Below, one piece after another: positions 14,330-23,275 of a stretch of DNA of 33,361 nucleotides. Made by a program: the position numbers and the translations under genes. The notes under the pieces were generated by a model. It had not been told where the DNA came from, made no database searches, and saw nothing but the letters and a program-made list of their open reading frames with translations. Positions within the stretch are counted from its first letter, which is position 1; every line of letters starts with the position of its first letter. The stretch is from Betaproteobacteria bacterium (GTDB lineage: Bacteria > Pseudomonadota > Gammaproteobacteria > Burkholderiales > SG8-41): positions 1 through 33,361 of the forward strand of contig JANXSE010000270.1 in assembly GCA_025356695.1 (NCBI GenBank), in the 5' to 3' direction.

Positions 14330-15085
14330 TTAGCGCCCCGCCTCCATTGTCGTCGCCCAGCGAAAGCCCAGCGCGGTGACGCCGTCCTGGAGTTCCTTCA
14401 TCGCCGCGGCAATGCGTGCCGCGTCGCCGCGCACCCCGAGTTCAACATAACGATCCTTGTCACTCATGTGCGGCAGGCTGAACACCTTCAGCCCGGGGTA
14501 CCGTTCAAGGCAGCCGTTCATCAGATCAATCAGCATGCTTTCGCCGGCGCCGCGCACGATAATCGCGTCTTCGGCAACGCTGCCTGCGGCGAACAGTTCG
14601 CGATACTGGTTGTCGAGCACCCACGCCATCATCGGCCAGGCCATTTGCGGAAAGCCCGGCAGAAAATGGTGGTGGCTGACACTGAAACCGGGAATGCGGT
14701 TATAGGGGTTGGGAATGATGCGGCTGCCGGCGGGAAACTCGCCCATCTTCAGGCGCTGCGGCGTGATCTCGGTGCCGAAACGCGCGCGGATTTCAGTTTC
14801 CGCATCCGGATGCAGCGCCAGCGCCACACCCAGCGCATCCGCCGCGCACTGCCGCGTATGATCGTCGGGCGTGGCGCCGATACCGCCGAAACTGAACACC
14901 GCGTCGGCGCCGGCCAGCGTGCGCTTGAGCGTAGTCGTAATCAAATCCGGTTCGTCGGCCAGATACTGACACCAAGCAAGCTCGAGGCCGCGTTCGCGCA
15001 GCGTCGCGATGACGGTGGCCATGTGCTTGTCCTGGCGTTTACCCGACATGATTTCATCACCGATAATGATGGCGCCGAATTGCAT
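14330..15085 (-). CDS. CinA-like molybdopterin-binding (MoCF) domain protein
   Basis: A 251-residue protein from ATG 15085; a GTG at 15097 in the same frame would add four residues. The N-terminus FGAIIIGDEIMSGKRQDKH and the segment FSFGGIGATPDDHTRQ are the MoCF_biosynth/CinA N-terminal motifs. The glycine-rich GGIGATPDD loop binds the nucleotide or pterin moiety in the family. It lacks the C-terminal nicotinamide-mononucleotide amidase domain of full CinA, so it belongs to the short stand-alone group. Characterised relatives include molybdopterin adenylyl-transfer domains and ADP-ribose or CoA pyrophosphatase-like activities, so the reaction is uncertain. It follows the CBS gene by 42 bp on the same strand and ends beside the phasin terminator. 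Confidence 0.87.
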   Translation of the reverse strand: MQFGAIIIGDEIMSGKRQDKHMATVIATLRERGLELAWCQYLADEPDLITTTLKRTLAGADAVFSFGGIGATPDDHTRQCAADALGVALALHPDAETEIRARFGTEITPQRLKMGEFPAGSRIIPNPYNRIPGFSVSHHHFLPGFPQMAWPMMAWVLDNQYRELFAAGSVAEDAIIVRGAGESMLIDLMNGCLERYPGLKVFSLPHMSDKDRYVELGVRGDAARIAAAMKELQDGVTALGFRWATTMEAGR

Positions 15086-15127
15086 TTTCTTTTCCACTCC
15101 ATGCCCTGTTGTTCTGAATGACCTGCG

Positions 15128-15556
15128 TCAGCTGTGGATGTACGACTCCAGCTGCGCAATCATGAATTGTTGTTCCGAAATCATTTCCTTCACCAGGTCG
15201 CCGATCGACAAAAGCCCGATCAGCTCGCCGTGTTCGATCACCGGCAGGTGGCGTATGCGCTTGTCGGTCATCAATGCCATGCACTCCTCGACCGTGCGCT
15301 GCGGCCCGACGCACACCACGCGCGAAGTCATGATTTCGCGCACCGTCGTATCGCGCGACGACTTGCCCTGCAGAATGACCTTGCGCGCATAATCGCGTTC
15401 CGACAGTATGCCGGCGAGTTTGCCGTCAGCCACCACCGGCAGTGCGCCAATCTCTCGCTCCGCCATCAGCCTGAGCGCGTCGATCACTGGAACATCGGGG
15501 CCTATCGTGTGTATACCGGACGTCTTGCCCTGCAGTAACTGCCTGACAGTTTTCAT
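15128..15556 (-). CDS. CBS-pair domain protein
   Basis: A 142-residue cytosolic protein made of two CBS domains and little else. The start ATG 15556 has GGAGGAAGCC before it; the frame is open upstream, but that part is not family-like. CBS1 contains VIDALRLMAEREIGALPVV and GILSERDYARKVI. CBS2 contains TVEECMALMTDKRIRHLPV and GLLSIGDLVKEMI. CBS pairs bind adenine nucleotides (AMP, ATP, SAM, NADH) and act as energy or redox sensors. In betaproteobacteria this exact architecture is common and usually of unknown partner. It may share a transcript with the CinA-like gene downstream. Confidence 0.92.
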   Translation of the reverse strand: MKTVRQLLQGKTSGIHTIGPDVPVIDALRLMAEREIGALPVVADGKLAGILSERDYARKVILQGKSSRDTTVREIMTSRVVCVGPQRTVEECMALMTDKRIRHLPVIEHGELIGLLSIGDLVKEMISEQQFMIAQLESYIHS

Positions 15557-15715
15557 GGCTTCCTCCGTGACGTTAAGAAACGCAGCCAACAACGCGGTTT
15601 TGGCCCAGTGTAATCCAATCGTGCGCACGCGCAAATGCCGTATTAATCAGGCTATGATGCCGGCGCGCCTGCCAGCGCGCGGTGTAATCGACCGCGCCCC
15701 GATCCGGAGATATTC

Positions 15716-17440
15716 ATGTTGAACCGACACAAGACTTTTTTCGGGGACCTGTGGTCCCTCACGCGCCCGTTCTGGTTTTCAGACGAGAAGTGGGCGGCAC
15801 GCGGCCTGCTCGCCGCGGTCATCGCGCTGAACCTCGGCCTGGTCTATCTGGAGGTGGTGCTCAGCTACTGGCAGAACGATTTCTACAACACGCTGCAAAG
15901 CAGCAACCAGCCCGGGTTTTTCTCCGAACTCATGCGTTTTTGCTGGCTCGCCACGGCGTTCATCGTCATCGCGGTCTACGAGCTGTACCTTAACCAGATG
16001 CTGCAGATACGCTGGCGCCAGTGGCTCACCGCAAACTATCTTGAGGAATGGATCGGGCAACGCACCTACTATCGCATGCAACTCGCCGACCGCGGCACTG
16101 ACAACCCCGACCAGCGGATCGCCGAGGATCTCGCACAGTTCTGTGAAAAAACGCTCGCGCTGTCGATCGGCCTGATGTCGGCGGTCATCACGCTGCTGTC
16201 GTTCCTCACCATCCTGTGGACGCTGTCGGGCCCCCTCACGGTGGCACTGTTCGGCAGCAGCATCGAAATCCCCGGTTACATGGTGTGGATCGCATTGCTT
16301 TATTCGATCGCCGGCACGCTGATCGCCCACTGGATCGGCAAACCGCTGATCGCGATGAATTTCGACCGGCAAAAGGTGGAGGCGGACTTCCGCTTTTCGC
16401 TGGTGCGTTTCCGCGAAAACGGCGAGGCCATTGCACTGTATCGCGGCGAACACGACGAACTGCGCCAGCTGCACGGGCGTTTTTCCGGCGTCGTCGCCAA
16501 TTGGTGGCAGATCATGCGCCAGACCAAGAAGCTGACCTGGTTTCGCTCGGGCTACGGCCAGGCCGCCGTGGTATTTCCCTTCGTGGTGGCCGCGCCGCGC
16601 TTTTTCTCCGGCGCCATCCAGTTGGGCGATCTCATGCAGACCTCGACCGCCTTCGGCAAGGTGCAATCCTCGCTAAGCTGGTTTATCGACGCCTACACGC
16701 AGATTGCCTCATGGAAGGCGACGGTCGACCGCCTGACCACGTTCCGCACGGCCATACGCGAAGCCGCCGCGCAGTCCGATGGCATCGTCGCACGCGGCGC
16801 AGCACAGGACGGTTATTCGACGGATGACCTGCAGATCGACCTGCCGACCGGTCAACGCCTGCTTGACGCCGGCGGTCTCGCGCTCGCGCCGGGCCAACGC
16901 GTGCTGGTCAGCGGCGCGTCGGGCAGCGGCAAAAGCACGCTGTTCCGCGCGCTCGCCGGCATCTGGCCGTTCGGCCGCGGCGCCATCACGCATCCAGAAA
17001 ATCCGCGCGTGCTGTTTCTGCCGCAGAAACCCTATCTCACCATCGGCACGCTGCGCGAGCAGCTGTGTTATCCGTCTGCGCCGGATGCCTTCGATAACCA
17101 GGCGTTGATCGCAGCACTCAATGATTGCCGTCTGCCGGCGTTCGCGGCGCGCCTCGATGAAACACAACACTGGGCGCAATTACTGTCCGGCGGCGAACAA
17201 CAGCGCATCGCGTTCGCGCGCGCCCTCTTGCAACGTCCCGACTGGATTTTCATGGACGAAACAACCTCGGCGCTGGATGAAGAGACCGAGGCGGCACTCT
17301 ATGGTCTTCTGCACGAGCGCCTGCCCGGCGCGGCCGTCGTCAGCATCGGCCACCGTTCGAGCCTGCGCAGCTTCCATACAAGACATATTGAAATCACGCG
17401 GGACGGCGGCGCCGTCGCCGGAATCCTGCGGACTAGGTAA
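15716..17440 (+). CDS. Fused permease/ATP-binding ABC transporter (YddA/SbmA-BacA-like)
   Basis: A 574-residue half-transporter with a transmembrane domain (about residues 25-340) and an ATPase domain (about 365-560). The sequence NPDQRIAED (130-138) is the loop characteristic of the ABCD/YddA/SbmA-related membrane domain. The ATPase has Walker A GASGSGKST (400-408), signature LSGGEQ (490-495), Walker B WIFMDE (510-515) and D-loop SALDEE. It should work as a homodimer in the inner membrane. Relatives import or export peptides, cobalamin (BacA-like) or very-long-chain acyl groups, and the substrate here is unknown. The ATG at 15716 has GGAGA upstream. Its 3' end overlaps the convergent GGDEF-EAL gene by 8 bp, so the two transcripts must be antisense at their ends. 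Confidence 0.93.
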   Translation: MLNRHKTFFGDLWSLTRPFWFSDEKWAARGLLAAVIALNLGLVYLEVVLSYWQNDFYNTLQSSNQPGFFSELMRFCWLATAFIVIAVYELYLNQMLQIRWRQWLTANYLEEWIGQRTYYRMQLADRGTDNPDQRIAEDLAQFCEKTLALSIGLMSAVITLLSFLTILWTLSGPLTVALFGSSIEIPGYMVWIALLYSIAGTLIAHWIGKPLIAMNFDRQKVEADFRFSLVRFRENGEAIALYRGEHDELRQLHGRFSGVVANWWQIMRQTKKLTWFRSGYGQAAVVFPFVVAAPRFFSGAIQLGDLMQTSTAFGKVQSSLSWFIDAYTQIASWKATVDRLTTFRTAIREAAAQSDGIVARGAAQDGYSTDDLQIDLPTGQRLLDAGGLALAPGQRVLVSGASGSGKSTLFRALAGIWPFGRGAITHPENPRVLFLPQKPYLTIGTLREQLCYPSAPDAFDNQALIAALNDCRLPAFAARLDETQHWAQLLSGGEQQRIAFARALLQRPDWIFMDETTSALDEETEAALYGLLHERLPGAAVVSIGHRSSLRSFHTRHIEITRDGGAVAGILRTR

Positions 17441-20357
17441 GCGTAGACGCCGGCGGCGCCGCGAGCAGCTTCGCGAATGCTGCCGCGTCACAGGGCTGGC
17501 CGAAACGGAAGCCCTGCATTTCGTCGCAATCGTGTTCGCGCAAAAAGCGCTCCTGCTCCTCGGTTTCCACACCCTCGGCCACCACCGTCAATTGCAGGCT
17601 GTGCGCCATCGCAATGACAGCGCGCGTGATCGCAATATCATCCTGGTCCCGCGGGATATCAGAGATGAACGAGCGGTCGATCTTCACGCTGTCGACCGGG
17701 AATCGCTTGAGGTAACCGAGCGACGAATAGCCGGTACCGAAATCATCCAGCGCCACGCGCACGCCCATCGCATGCAGGCGGTCGAGGATGGCAGCAGCGC
17801 GCTCGGCATTGTCCATGACCGCACTTTCGGTGATTTCAAGCTCGAGTTGCGAGGCTTCCAGCCCGCTCTCGCGCAGCACGCCGCCGACCCAGTCAACCAG
17901 TCCTTCGCGCCCGAACTGTTTTGCCGAAAGATTGACCGCCACCGGCACCGTCTTCAATCCCTGCGCAGCCCACTGCCGCGCATCGTGACAGGCGGTGCGG
18001 ATCACCCAGTCGCCAATCGCGATAATCAGCCCGGTTTCCTCTGCCAATGCGATCAATTGCGCGGGCGATACCGTGCCGCGCACCGGATGCTGCCAGCGTA
18101 TGAGTGCCTCGACGCCGGTGATGCGGCCGCTGCGCGTGTTGAGCTTGGGCTGGTAGTGCAGATGCAATTCATCACGCTCCAGCGCGCGCCGCAGATCGGT
18201 CTCCAGTGCCAGGCGTTCGAGCGAATGACGGTTGGCCTGCGCCGAATAGAACTGGAAGTTGTTTTTACCGGCGTCCTTGGCGCGGTACATCGCGATATCG
18301 GCGTTTTTCAGCAGCGCCTGCACGTCAGTGGCGTCCTCCGGATAGACGCTCACGCCAACGCTGGCGGTGACATGGAACTCCTGCCCGGCAAGCACATACG
18401 GCTGCGCGACATTCTCGAGGATTTTTTGCGCCACACCGACCGCCTGCGCGGTATCGACCATGTCCTCGACCAGCACGACAAATTCGTCGCCGCCCTGCCG
18501 CGCGATGGTGTCGCCTTCGCGCAGGCAGCTGCGCAGGCGCGATGCCGCCTGCTGCAACAGGCGGTCGCCGGCATCGTGGCCCAGCGTGTCATTGATCACC
18601 TTGAAGCGATCCAGATCGACGAATAGCACTGCAATCATGCGCGAATTGCGTTGTGCGCGTGCCAGCGCCTGCGTCAGGCGCTGGCCGAACATGGCGCGGT
18701 TGGGCAACCCGGTCAGGGTGTCGTGGTTGGCAAAGAAGGTCAGATTCTGCTCGGCCTCCTTGCGCGCGACGAACTGGCCGATCTGGCTGCCGATCGAACG
18801 CGCGATGCGGATCAGAGGATCGTCCCGGCGCCGCGTTTCCGTGGCAAAAAATTCGATCACGCCGTAAAACTTGCCGAGTATCAGTACCGGAAACGCCAGC
18901 GCCGCATGCAGGCCGGATTTGGACAGCTCTGCAGTGCGGCTGAGCGTTAAGTCAGCCGCGGCGTCATCGATCCAGACCAGTTCGGCGGTCGACCACACGC
19001 GGCGCAGGAGGCCGCCGCCGCGCAGTTTGAAATCGCGCTGCGAGCTGCGGTTCGATTCGGCGAATTCAGCGATCGCCGGATTATTGATATGCCAGGTCTC
19101 GACACAATCGAGTTTCTGGTCTTCGACATTCAGCACCCAGCGCGCACCGTAGGCCCAGTCGGCGACCTGGCAGAAGGTGCGCAACACGTCGCGCAGGGCC
19201 TCGTCGATACTCTGCGACTCCGACAGCACGCGCGTGATCATGTGCTCGAGCAACTGCAGCTGTTCGGCGCGTTTGCGTTCGCTGACATCGGCGATGATCA
19301 TCACGCTGCCTTCAGCCACACCATCGACATTGCGCAAAGAGGCTGCTGAAATGCTGACGGAAATCATCGTGCCGTCGCGACGCCGGCGCATTGCCTCGAC
19401 ACCGAGAAACTCCTCGCCGCTGCTGATACGCGCAAGAAACTGCGCCTTTTCCTCCAACTGTTCCGGCGGTACCGAAGGTGACATGCGGCCGAGCACTTCG
19501 CGCTCGCTCCAGCCGAAAATGCGTTCTGCAGCGCGGTTCCAGCGGCTGACGATGCCGCTCCCGTCCTGCACGATAATCGCCAGAGGCGAGGCGTCGACCA
19601 GCGCATCCAGACGCGCCGAAGAACGTTGCAGTTCCTTCTCGGCGGTGCGCTGCGCCTCGACACGGTCGCTCAAGGCCTTGTTGGCGGCTGACAGACGCTC
19701 GACGAGCGCCTGATTTTCGAAACGCACCTGCAGCAGGCTGACATGGTTACGATGCATGATGGGCGCCAGCGCAAAAGTGACGCCGGTAAACGCTAGCTGC
19801 GCGAAACCGATGTAAAAATAAATGTCTCCCGCCTGCGCGAACGTCGTGATGATCAGCGGCAACAGGGCGGCGCTGGCATAACAGTAAAAAGCCAGACGCA
19901 CGGGCGTCAACACGACCATTGCGGTGGCGACCATCCCGCCGATCACGAACATCAACAGAACCTGCTGCAGAAACGCGTCGCGCGGGAAGAGCGCCGACCC
20001 GAGCAGGCCCCAGGTACAGCCCATGATGGCGGCACCGGCGACAAAGCGCAGCCGCCATGAAGGCAGCGCCTGCGCGCTTGGGCTTTGCGCCGTAAAACGA
20101 CGGTACAATACGATGCGGCCGCCGGTGACAACGGCTGCCAGCAGCAGCCACAACATCAACTGCAAATGCGGTGACACCGTCCACAGGGCCAGCACCATCA
20201 ATACCGCGTTAATCAGGGTACCGATGTAACCCGGGCGCGACAGCCGGTAGAGCAGGCGCACGCGCTCGCCAAACACCGACGAACGCGCCTGGGCCAGCCT
20301 CGAAAGCAGCGAGCGCGCCTCGTCTGCCGATGGGGGCTGTGTAGCGTCTGTTTTCAT
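17433..20357 (-). CDS. Membrane-anchored PAS-GAF-GGDEF-EAL cyclic-di-GMP enzyme
   Basis: A 974-residue multidomain signalling protein. Order: membrane region with about six helices (45-200), a short coiled coil (210-250), a PAS domain (about 250-365; ASPLAIIVQDGSGIVSRWN, then SVMIIADVSERK), a GAF-like domain (about 370-535), GGDEF (about 540-705) and EAL (about 715-970). The cyclase site is intact (GGDEF at 622-626), with an inhibitory RxxD site (REGD, 613-616) exactly five residues upstream. The phosphodiesterase motifs are intact too: EAL (750-752), NLSAKQF, ELEITES, DDFGTGYSSL, KIDRSFI and AEGVET. Both c-di-GMP synthesis and hydrolysis are therefore possible. The PAS and GAF domains probably sense a small molecule or the redox state. 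It overlaps the convergent ABC gene by 8 bp. Confidence 0.96.
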   Translation of the reverse strand: MKTDATQPPSADEARSLLSRLAQARSSVFGERVRLLYRLSRPGYIGTLINAVLMVLALWTVSPHLQLMLWLLLAAVVTGGRIVLYRRFTAQSPSAQALPSWRLRFVAGAAIMGCTWGLLGSALFPRDAFLQQVLLMFVIGGMVATAMVVLTPVRLAFYCYASAALLPLIITTFAQAGDIYFYIGFAQLAFTGVTFALAPIMHRNHVSLLQVRFENQALVERLSAANKALSDRVEAQRTAEKELQRSSARLDALVDASPLAIIVQDGSGIVSRWNRAAERIFGWSEREVLGRMSPSVPPEQLEEKAQFLARISSGEEFLGVEAMRRRRDGTMISVSISAASLRNVDGVAEGSVMIIADVSERKRAEQLQLLEHMITRVLSESQSIDEALRDVLRTFCQVADWAYGARWVLNVEDQKLDCVETWHINNPAIAEFAESNRSSQRDFKLRGGGLLRRVWSTAELVWIDDAAADLTLSRTAELSKSGLHAALAFPVLILGKFYGVIEFFATETRRRDDPLIRIARSIGSQIGQFVARKEAEQNLTFFANHDTLTGLPNRAMFGQRLTQALARAQRNSRMIAVLFVDLDRFKVINDTLGHDAGDRLLQQAASRLRSCLREGDTIARQGGDEFVVLVEDMVDTAQAVGVAQKILENVAQPYVLAGQEFHVTASVGVSVYPEDATDVQALLKNADIAMYRAKDAGKNNFQFYSAQANRHSLERLALETDLRRALERDELHLHYQPKLNTRSGRITGVEALIRWQHPVRGTVSPAQLIALAEETGLIIAIGDWVIRTACHDARQWAAQGLKTVPVAVNLSAKQFGREGLVDWVGGVLRESGLEASQLELEITESAVMDNAERAAAILDRLHAMGVRVALDDFGTGYSSLGYLKRFPVDSVKIDRSFISDIPRDQDDIAITRAVIAMAHSLQLTVVAEGVETEEQERFLREHDCDEMQGFRFGQPCDAAAFAKLLAAPPASTLT

Positions 20358-20396
20358 AATGCGATGCGGCGGACTGGCCTGAAATCCGGGCGGCGC

Positions 20397-21377
20397 TTAG
20401 TGCGCCGCGGCGGCAATGGCATCCGCCTTGCCGAGTATGCTCTGCGCCATGCGGATGTTGGCGATGTCGATCATACGGCCGTCGAGCTGCACCGCGCCGC
20501 GCCCGTCGCGCGCCGCCTGTGCCATCGCCTCGACGATGCGCCGCGCGCGCGCCACTTCGTCGGCGGCCGGACTGAAGACGCTGTTGACCGGCTCGATTTG
20601 CGACGGGTGTATGACCATGCGGCCCTCAAAACCAAGCGCGGCCGACCGGCGGCTCGACGCCAGCAGGCCTTCGTTGTCGTTGAAATCGCTGTATGGGCCG
20701 TCAAGCGGGCGCAGGCCGTAGGCACGGCAGGCAGTGACGATGCGCGACTGTGCGGCATGCCACGGGTCGAGCGGATAGGTGTTGCGCCAGCCGTCCTTGT
20801 TCGGTTCGGACAACACCGCGTAATCCGGATTAAGGCCGCCGATGGTAGTAGTACGCGCGCCGGTCGAAGCGGCGAAGTCGCCCGAACCAAAACACATCGC
20901 TTCAAGACGTTTGCTCGACTGCGCGATAGCTTCGACGTTGCACAAACCAAGCGCGGTTTCAATCATGACTTCGAAACCGATGCGTTTGCTGCGACCGTGC
21001 GCGTTTTCGATCTGCGTCACCAGCATATCCAGTGCATACACGTCGGCGGCAACGCCGACCTTGGGCAGAAACAGCATGTCGAGGCGCGGACATGCCTCCA
21101 CCACCTCGACCACATCACGATAGGTGTAACAGGTGTCAAGCCCGTTGATGCGCACGCTCACCGTGCGCGTGCCCCAGTCGATGTCGTGTAATGCAGCAAT
21201 GATGTTCTTGCGCGCGCGGGGTTTGTCGTCCGGCGCGACCGAATCCTCGATATCAAAAAATACGATATCGGCAGCGCTGCGGCTCGCCTTTTCGATCATC
21301 TTCGGGTTTGATGCCGGAACCGCGAGTTCGCTGCGGTGCAGACGCGGCGTCGCCGGCTCAAAAACGGTCAGACTCAT
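20397..21377 (-). CDS. HpcH/HpaI-family CoA-ester lyase (CitE/malyl-CoA lyase-like)
   Basis: A 326-residue TIM-barrel lyase. Motifs visible are LHRSELAVPASNPKMIEKA (CoA-binding start of the barrel), DIVFFDIEDSVAPDDKPRAR (metal-site Asp/Glu region), LPKVGVAADVY, VMIETALGL and the late GRMVIHPSQIEPVN, in which IHPSQ is the family signature. Known members cleave malyl-CoA, beta-methylmalyl-CoA or citramalyl-CoA, or cleave citryl-CoA as CitE. The length and motifs favour the stand-alone malyl-CoA/beta-methylmalyl-CoA group. GGAGAAAAAC precedes the ATG. It sits 85 bp after the hydroxyisobutyrate-type dehydrogenase and probably shares its transcript. The exact acyl-CoA is not decidable here. Confidence 0.9.
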   Translation of the reverse strand: MSLTVFEPATPRLHRSELAVPASNPKMIEKASRSAADIVFFDIEDSVAPDDKPRARKNIIAALHDIDWGTRTVSVRINGLDTCYTYRDVVEVVEACPRLDMLFLPKVGVAADVYALDMLVTQIENAHGRSKRIGFEVMIETALGLCNVEAIAQSSKRLEAMCFGSGDFAASTGARTTTIGGLNPDYAVLSEPNKDGWRNTYPLDPWHAAQSRIVTACRAYGLRPLDGPYSDFNDNEGLLASSRRSAALGFEGRMVIHPSQIEPVNSVFSPAADEVARARRIVEAMAQAARDGRGAVQLDGRMIDIANIRMAQSILGKADAIAAAAH

Positions 21378-21462
21378 TGTTTTTCTCCACTGCGCGGCCG
21401 GGCCGAATTGCCCGCCGGCAGGCGCCTAGTCTACCGCAGGGCGTGCCCCGCAGTAACGGCGC

Positions 21463-22353
21463 CTATTTGGCACTGCCGGCGCGTTCAAGCACCTCGATCA
21501 TGCGCGAAAAATCCGAGCGTGCGCCGCCGCTGCCGACCAGCGCGTTGATCTGCTGCAGCGTCACCGCTGCGGCCGGCGCCGGCAGGCCGAGCTCGTGCAT
21601 GAGGCCGAGCACGATGTTGAGGTCCTTGTGATAGAAGCGCGCATCGACACCGTTTTCGAAATTGCGCTCGACCATGCGCTTGCCGAACAATTCGAGCACG
21701 CGGCTGGCGGCAAAACCGCCGAGCATCGCTTCGCGCACTTTGGCCGGATCGACGCCGCAATGCGTGGCAAGGTTCATCGCCTCGGCCACGCCCTGCAGCG
21801 TCACCGTCAGACTGAGCTGGTTGCAGGCCTTGGTGACCTGCCCGGCGCCGTGATCACCCATGTGCAATATGGTTTTGCCCATGGCTTCGAAGAGCGGTTT
21901 GACGCGCGCAAATACCTCCGGTGCCCCACCTGCCATGATCGACAGCGTGGCATCGCGCGCGCCCATCGGCCCGCCCGAAACCGGCGCATCGATGTGTTCG
22001 ATGCCGCGCGCCGCCAGCGCGGCGGCGATGCGGCGCGCCGCCAGCGGCGAAATGGTCGCCATGTCGATTACGACTGCACCGCGCGCGGCGCCCTCGATGA
22101 GGCCCTGCGCGCCCAGTGTGACTTCTTCGCAATCGGCCGCCGTCGTCACCATCGTCACCACGATATCCGAGGCGTGCGCTAGCGCCGCCGGTGTTGCCGC
22201 CAGCCGCGCGCCTGCCTTGAGCAGCGCCGCCGCCGCATCGGCACGGCGCGCGTAGACGGTCAACGCATACCCAGCCTTCAGCAGATTGAGCGCCATCGGC
22301 TCGCCCATGGCGCCGATGCCGATGAATCCCAGCGCCGGTCTGCCGCTCATCAT
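21463..22353 (-). CDS. 3-hydroxyisobutyrate dehydrogenase / tartronate-semialdehyde reductase family
   Basis: A beta-hydroxyacid dehydrogenase of 296 residues from ATG 22353. That start overlaps the stop of the upstream exported-protein gene by 4 bp (ATGA); the frame also allows a GTG 9 nt earlier. The dinucleotide motif is GFIGIGAMGEPMALNLLKAG. The substrate motif is DAPVSGGPMGARDATLSIMA, and the catalytic lysine lies in GAGQVTKACNQ (about Lys175). Family members reduce or oxidise tartronate semialdehyde, methylmalonate semialdehyde/3-hydroxyisobutyrate, or succinic semialdehyde. An MmsA gene lies about 10 kb away on the same strand and a CoA-ester lyase lies next to it. This permits valine-type or glyoxylate-type catabolism, but the exact substrate is unproven. 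Confidence 0.92.
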   Translation of the reverse strand: MMSGRPALGFIGIGAMGEPMALNLLKAGYALTVYARRADAAAALLKAGARLAATPAALAHASDIVVTMVTTAADCEEVTLGAQGLIEGAARGAVVIDMATISPLAARRIAAALAARGIEHIDAPVSGGPMGARDATLSIMAGGAPEVFARVKPLFEAMGKTILHMGDHGAGQVTKACNQLSLTVTLQGVAEAMNLATHCGVDPAKVREAMLGGFAASRVLELFGKRMVERNFENGVDARFYHKDLNIVLGLMHELGLPAPAAAVTLQQINALVGSGGARSDFSRMIEVLERAGSAK

Positions 22354-23174
22354 GATTTGCACTGCATGACCGCATTTACCTTCGGATTGGCACTCCAGCC
22401 GCGCTCGATATGGCGGCGCAAATGGCCGAGTGTCGCGTAACGCAAAGGCCGCGACGCGGCAACCGATTCAATATGCGTATTGCCGCCGGACGACACCGGC
22501 ACCGGATCGACGCGGAACACCTGCCAGTCGGCGATTTCCATGGCGTCGTCAAAACTTTGCGCGCGGCTCTGCTGCCGCCACACGCCGGCCAGTTTCAACT
22601 CCGTGCGCGCGTCCTTTGCCTCGTTGCCGGCGTGGTTCAGCACGAGTTCAAATGCAATCTCGCCGCCAGCTGCGCGCTGGATGCGACCGCGTGCCTGCCA
22701 CGGCGCGTTGAAATCGCGCCGCGTGTCCATGCCTTTGCGCACGCGGATGGCATTGGTCGCCTCGCTGATTTCGACGAGTTTATCGTTGCCGAACGCCACC
22801 GGCCCCTCGGGCACCGCGCGCGCCAGCAGGCGCAACAGCATCTGCAGATGCAGCACCGGATCGTCGATTTCGCGCAATTCGTGGCGCCGCTCCGGCGTCG
22901 CGCCTTTCATCACCAGCGCCAGATCGTCGCAAACGGCCATTACGGTGGCGTTGACCGCGACGTTGCCGCGGCGTTCTTCGCGGATCACCCGGTTGTCGCC
23001 ATTATCAGCACGGTCGAACTGCCATGCGGCGCTGAAATCATGCGCGGCATCGGTCAGCCTCAGTGTGACATGACCGGCACGATACCAGTCCGTCGCCGGC
23101 GACGGCTTTTGCGCCTGCGCGAACGCCAATGGCGTGAGCGCCAGCAGCACCACCAACCACCCGATTTTTTTCAT
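22350..23174 (-). CDS. Exported protein of unknown function
   Basis: I do not recognise this 274-residue protein. It has a classic signal peptide (MKKIGWLVVLLALTPLAFAQA, cleavage likely after AFA or AQA) and no later membrane helix. The mature part is mixed alpha/beta, with many charged residues, and includes RLTDAAHDFSAAWQFDRAD, LHLQMLLRLLARAVPEG and a C-terminal ATLGHLRRHIERGWS. Only two cysteines are seen in the mature protein (MAVCDDL and the C-terminal QCKS), a possible periplasmic disulfide. GGGAGATACGC precedes ATG 23174. Its last four bases overlap the start of the following dehydrogenase gene, a tight coupling that is unexpected between a periplasmic and a cytosolic protein. Confidence 0.75.
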   Translation of the reverse strand: MKKIGWLVVLLALTPLAFAQAQKPSPATDWYRAGHVTLRLTDAAHDFSAAWQFDRADNGDNRVIREERRGNVAVNATVMAVCDDLALVMKGATPERRHELREIDDPVLHLQMLLRLLARAVPEGPVAFGNDKLVEISEATNAIRVRKGMDTRRDFNAPWQARGRIQRAAGGEIAFELVLNHAGNEAKDARTELKLAGVWRQQSRAQSFDDAMEIADWQVFRVDPVPVSSGGNTHIESVAASRPLRYATLGHLRRHIERGWSANPKVNAVMQCKS

Positions 23175-23275
23175 GCGTATCTCCCGAAGCGTGAAATCTT
23201 AAGCGCGATCACCGCACCACCACACCGTCATCCGACCAGCGGCAAGCCCTCCGCGACTAACGGCTCGTGACAAAT

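Noticed and set aside
15660..15690. GGCGCGC...GCGCGC hairpin in the leader of the fused ABC transporter gene, as a riboswitch or attenuator
   Set aside because: A single short GC stem with no conserved riboswitch core and no following U-tract; likely compositional.
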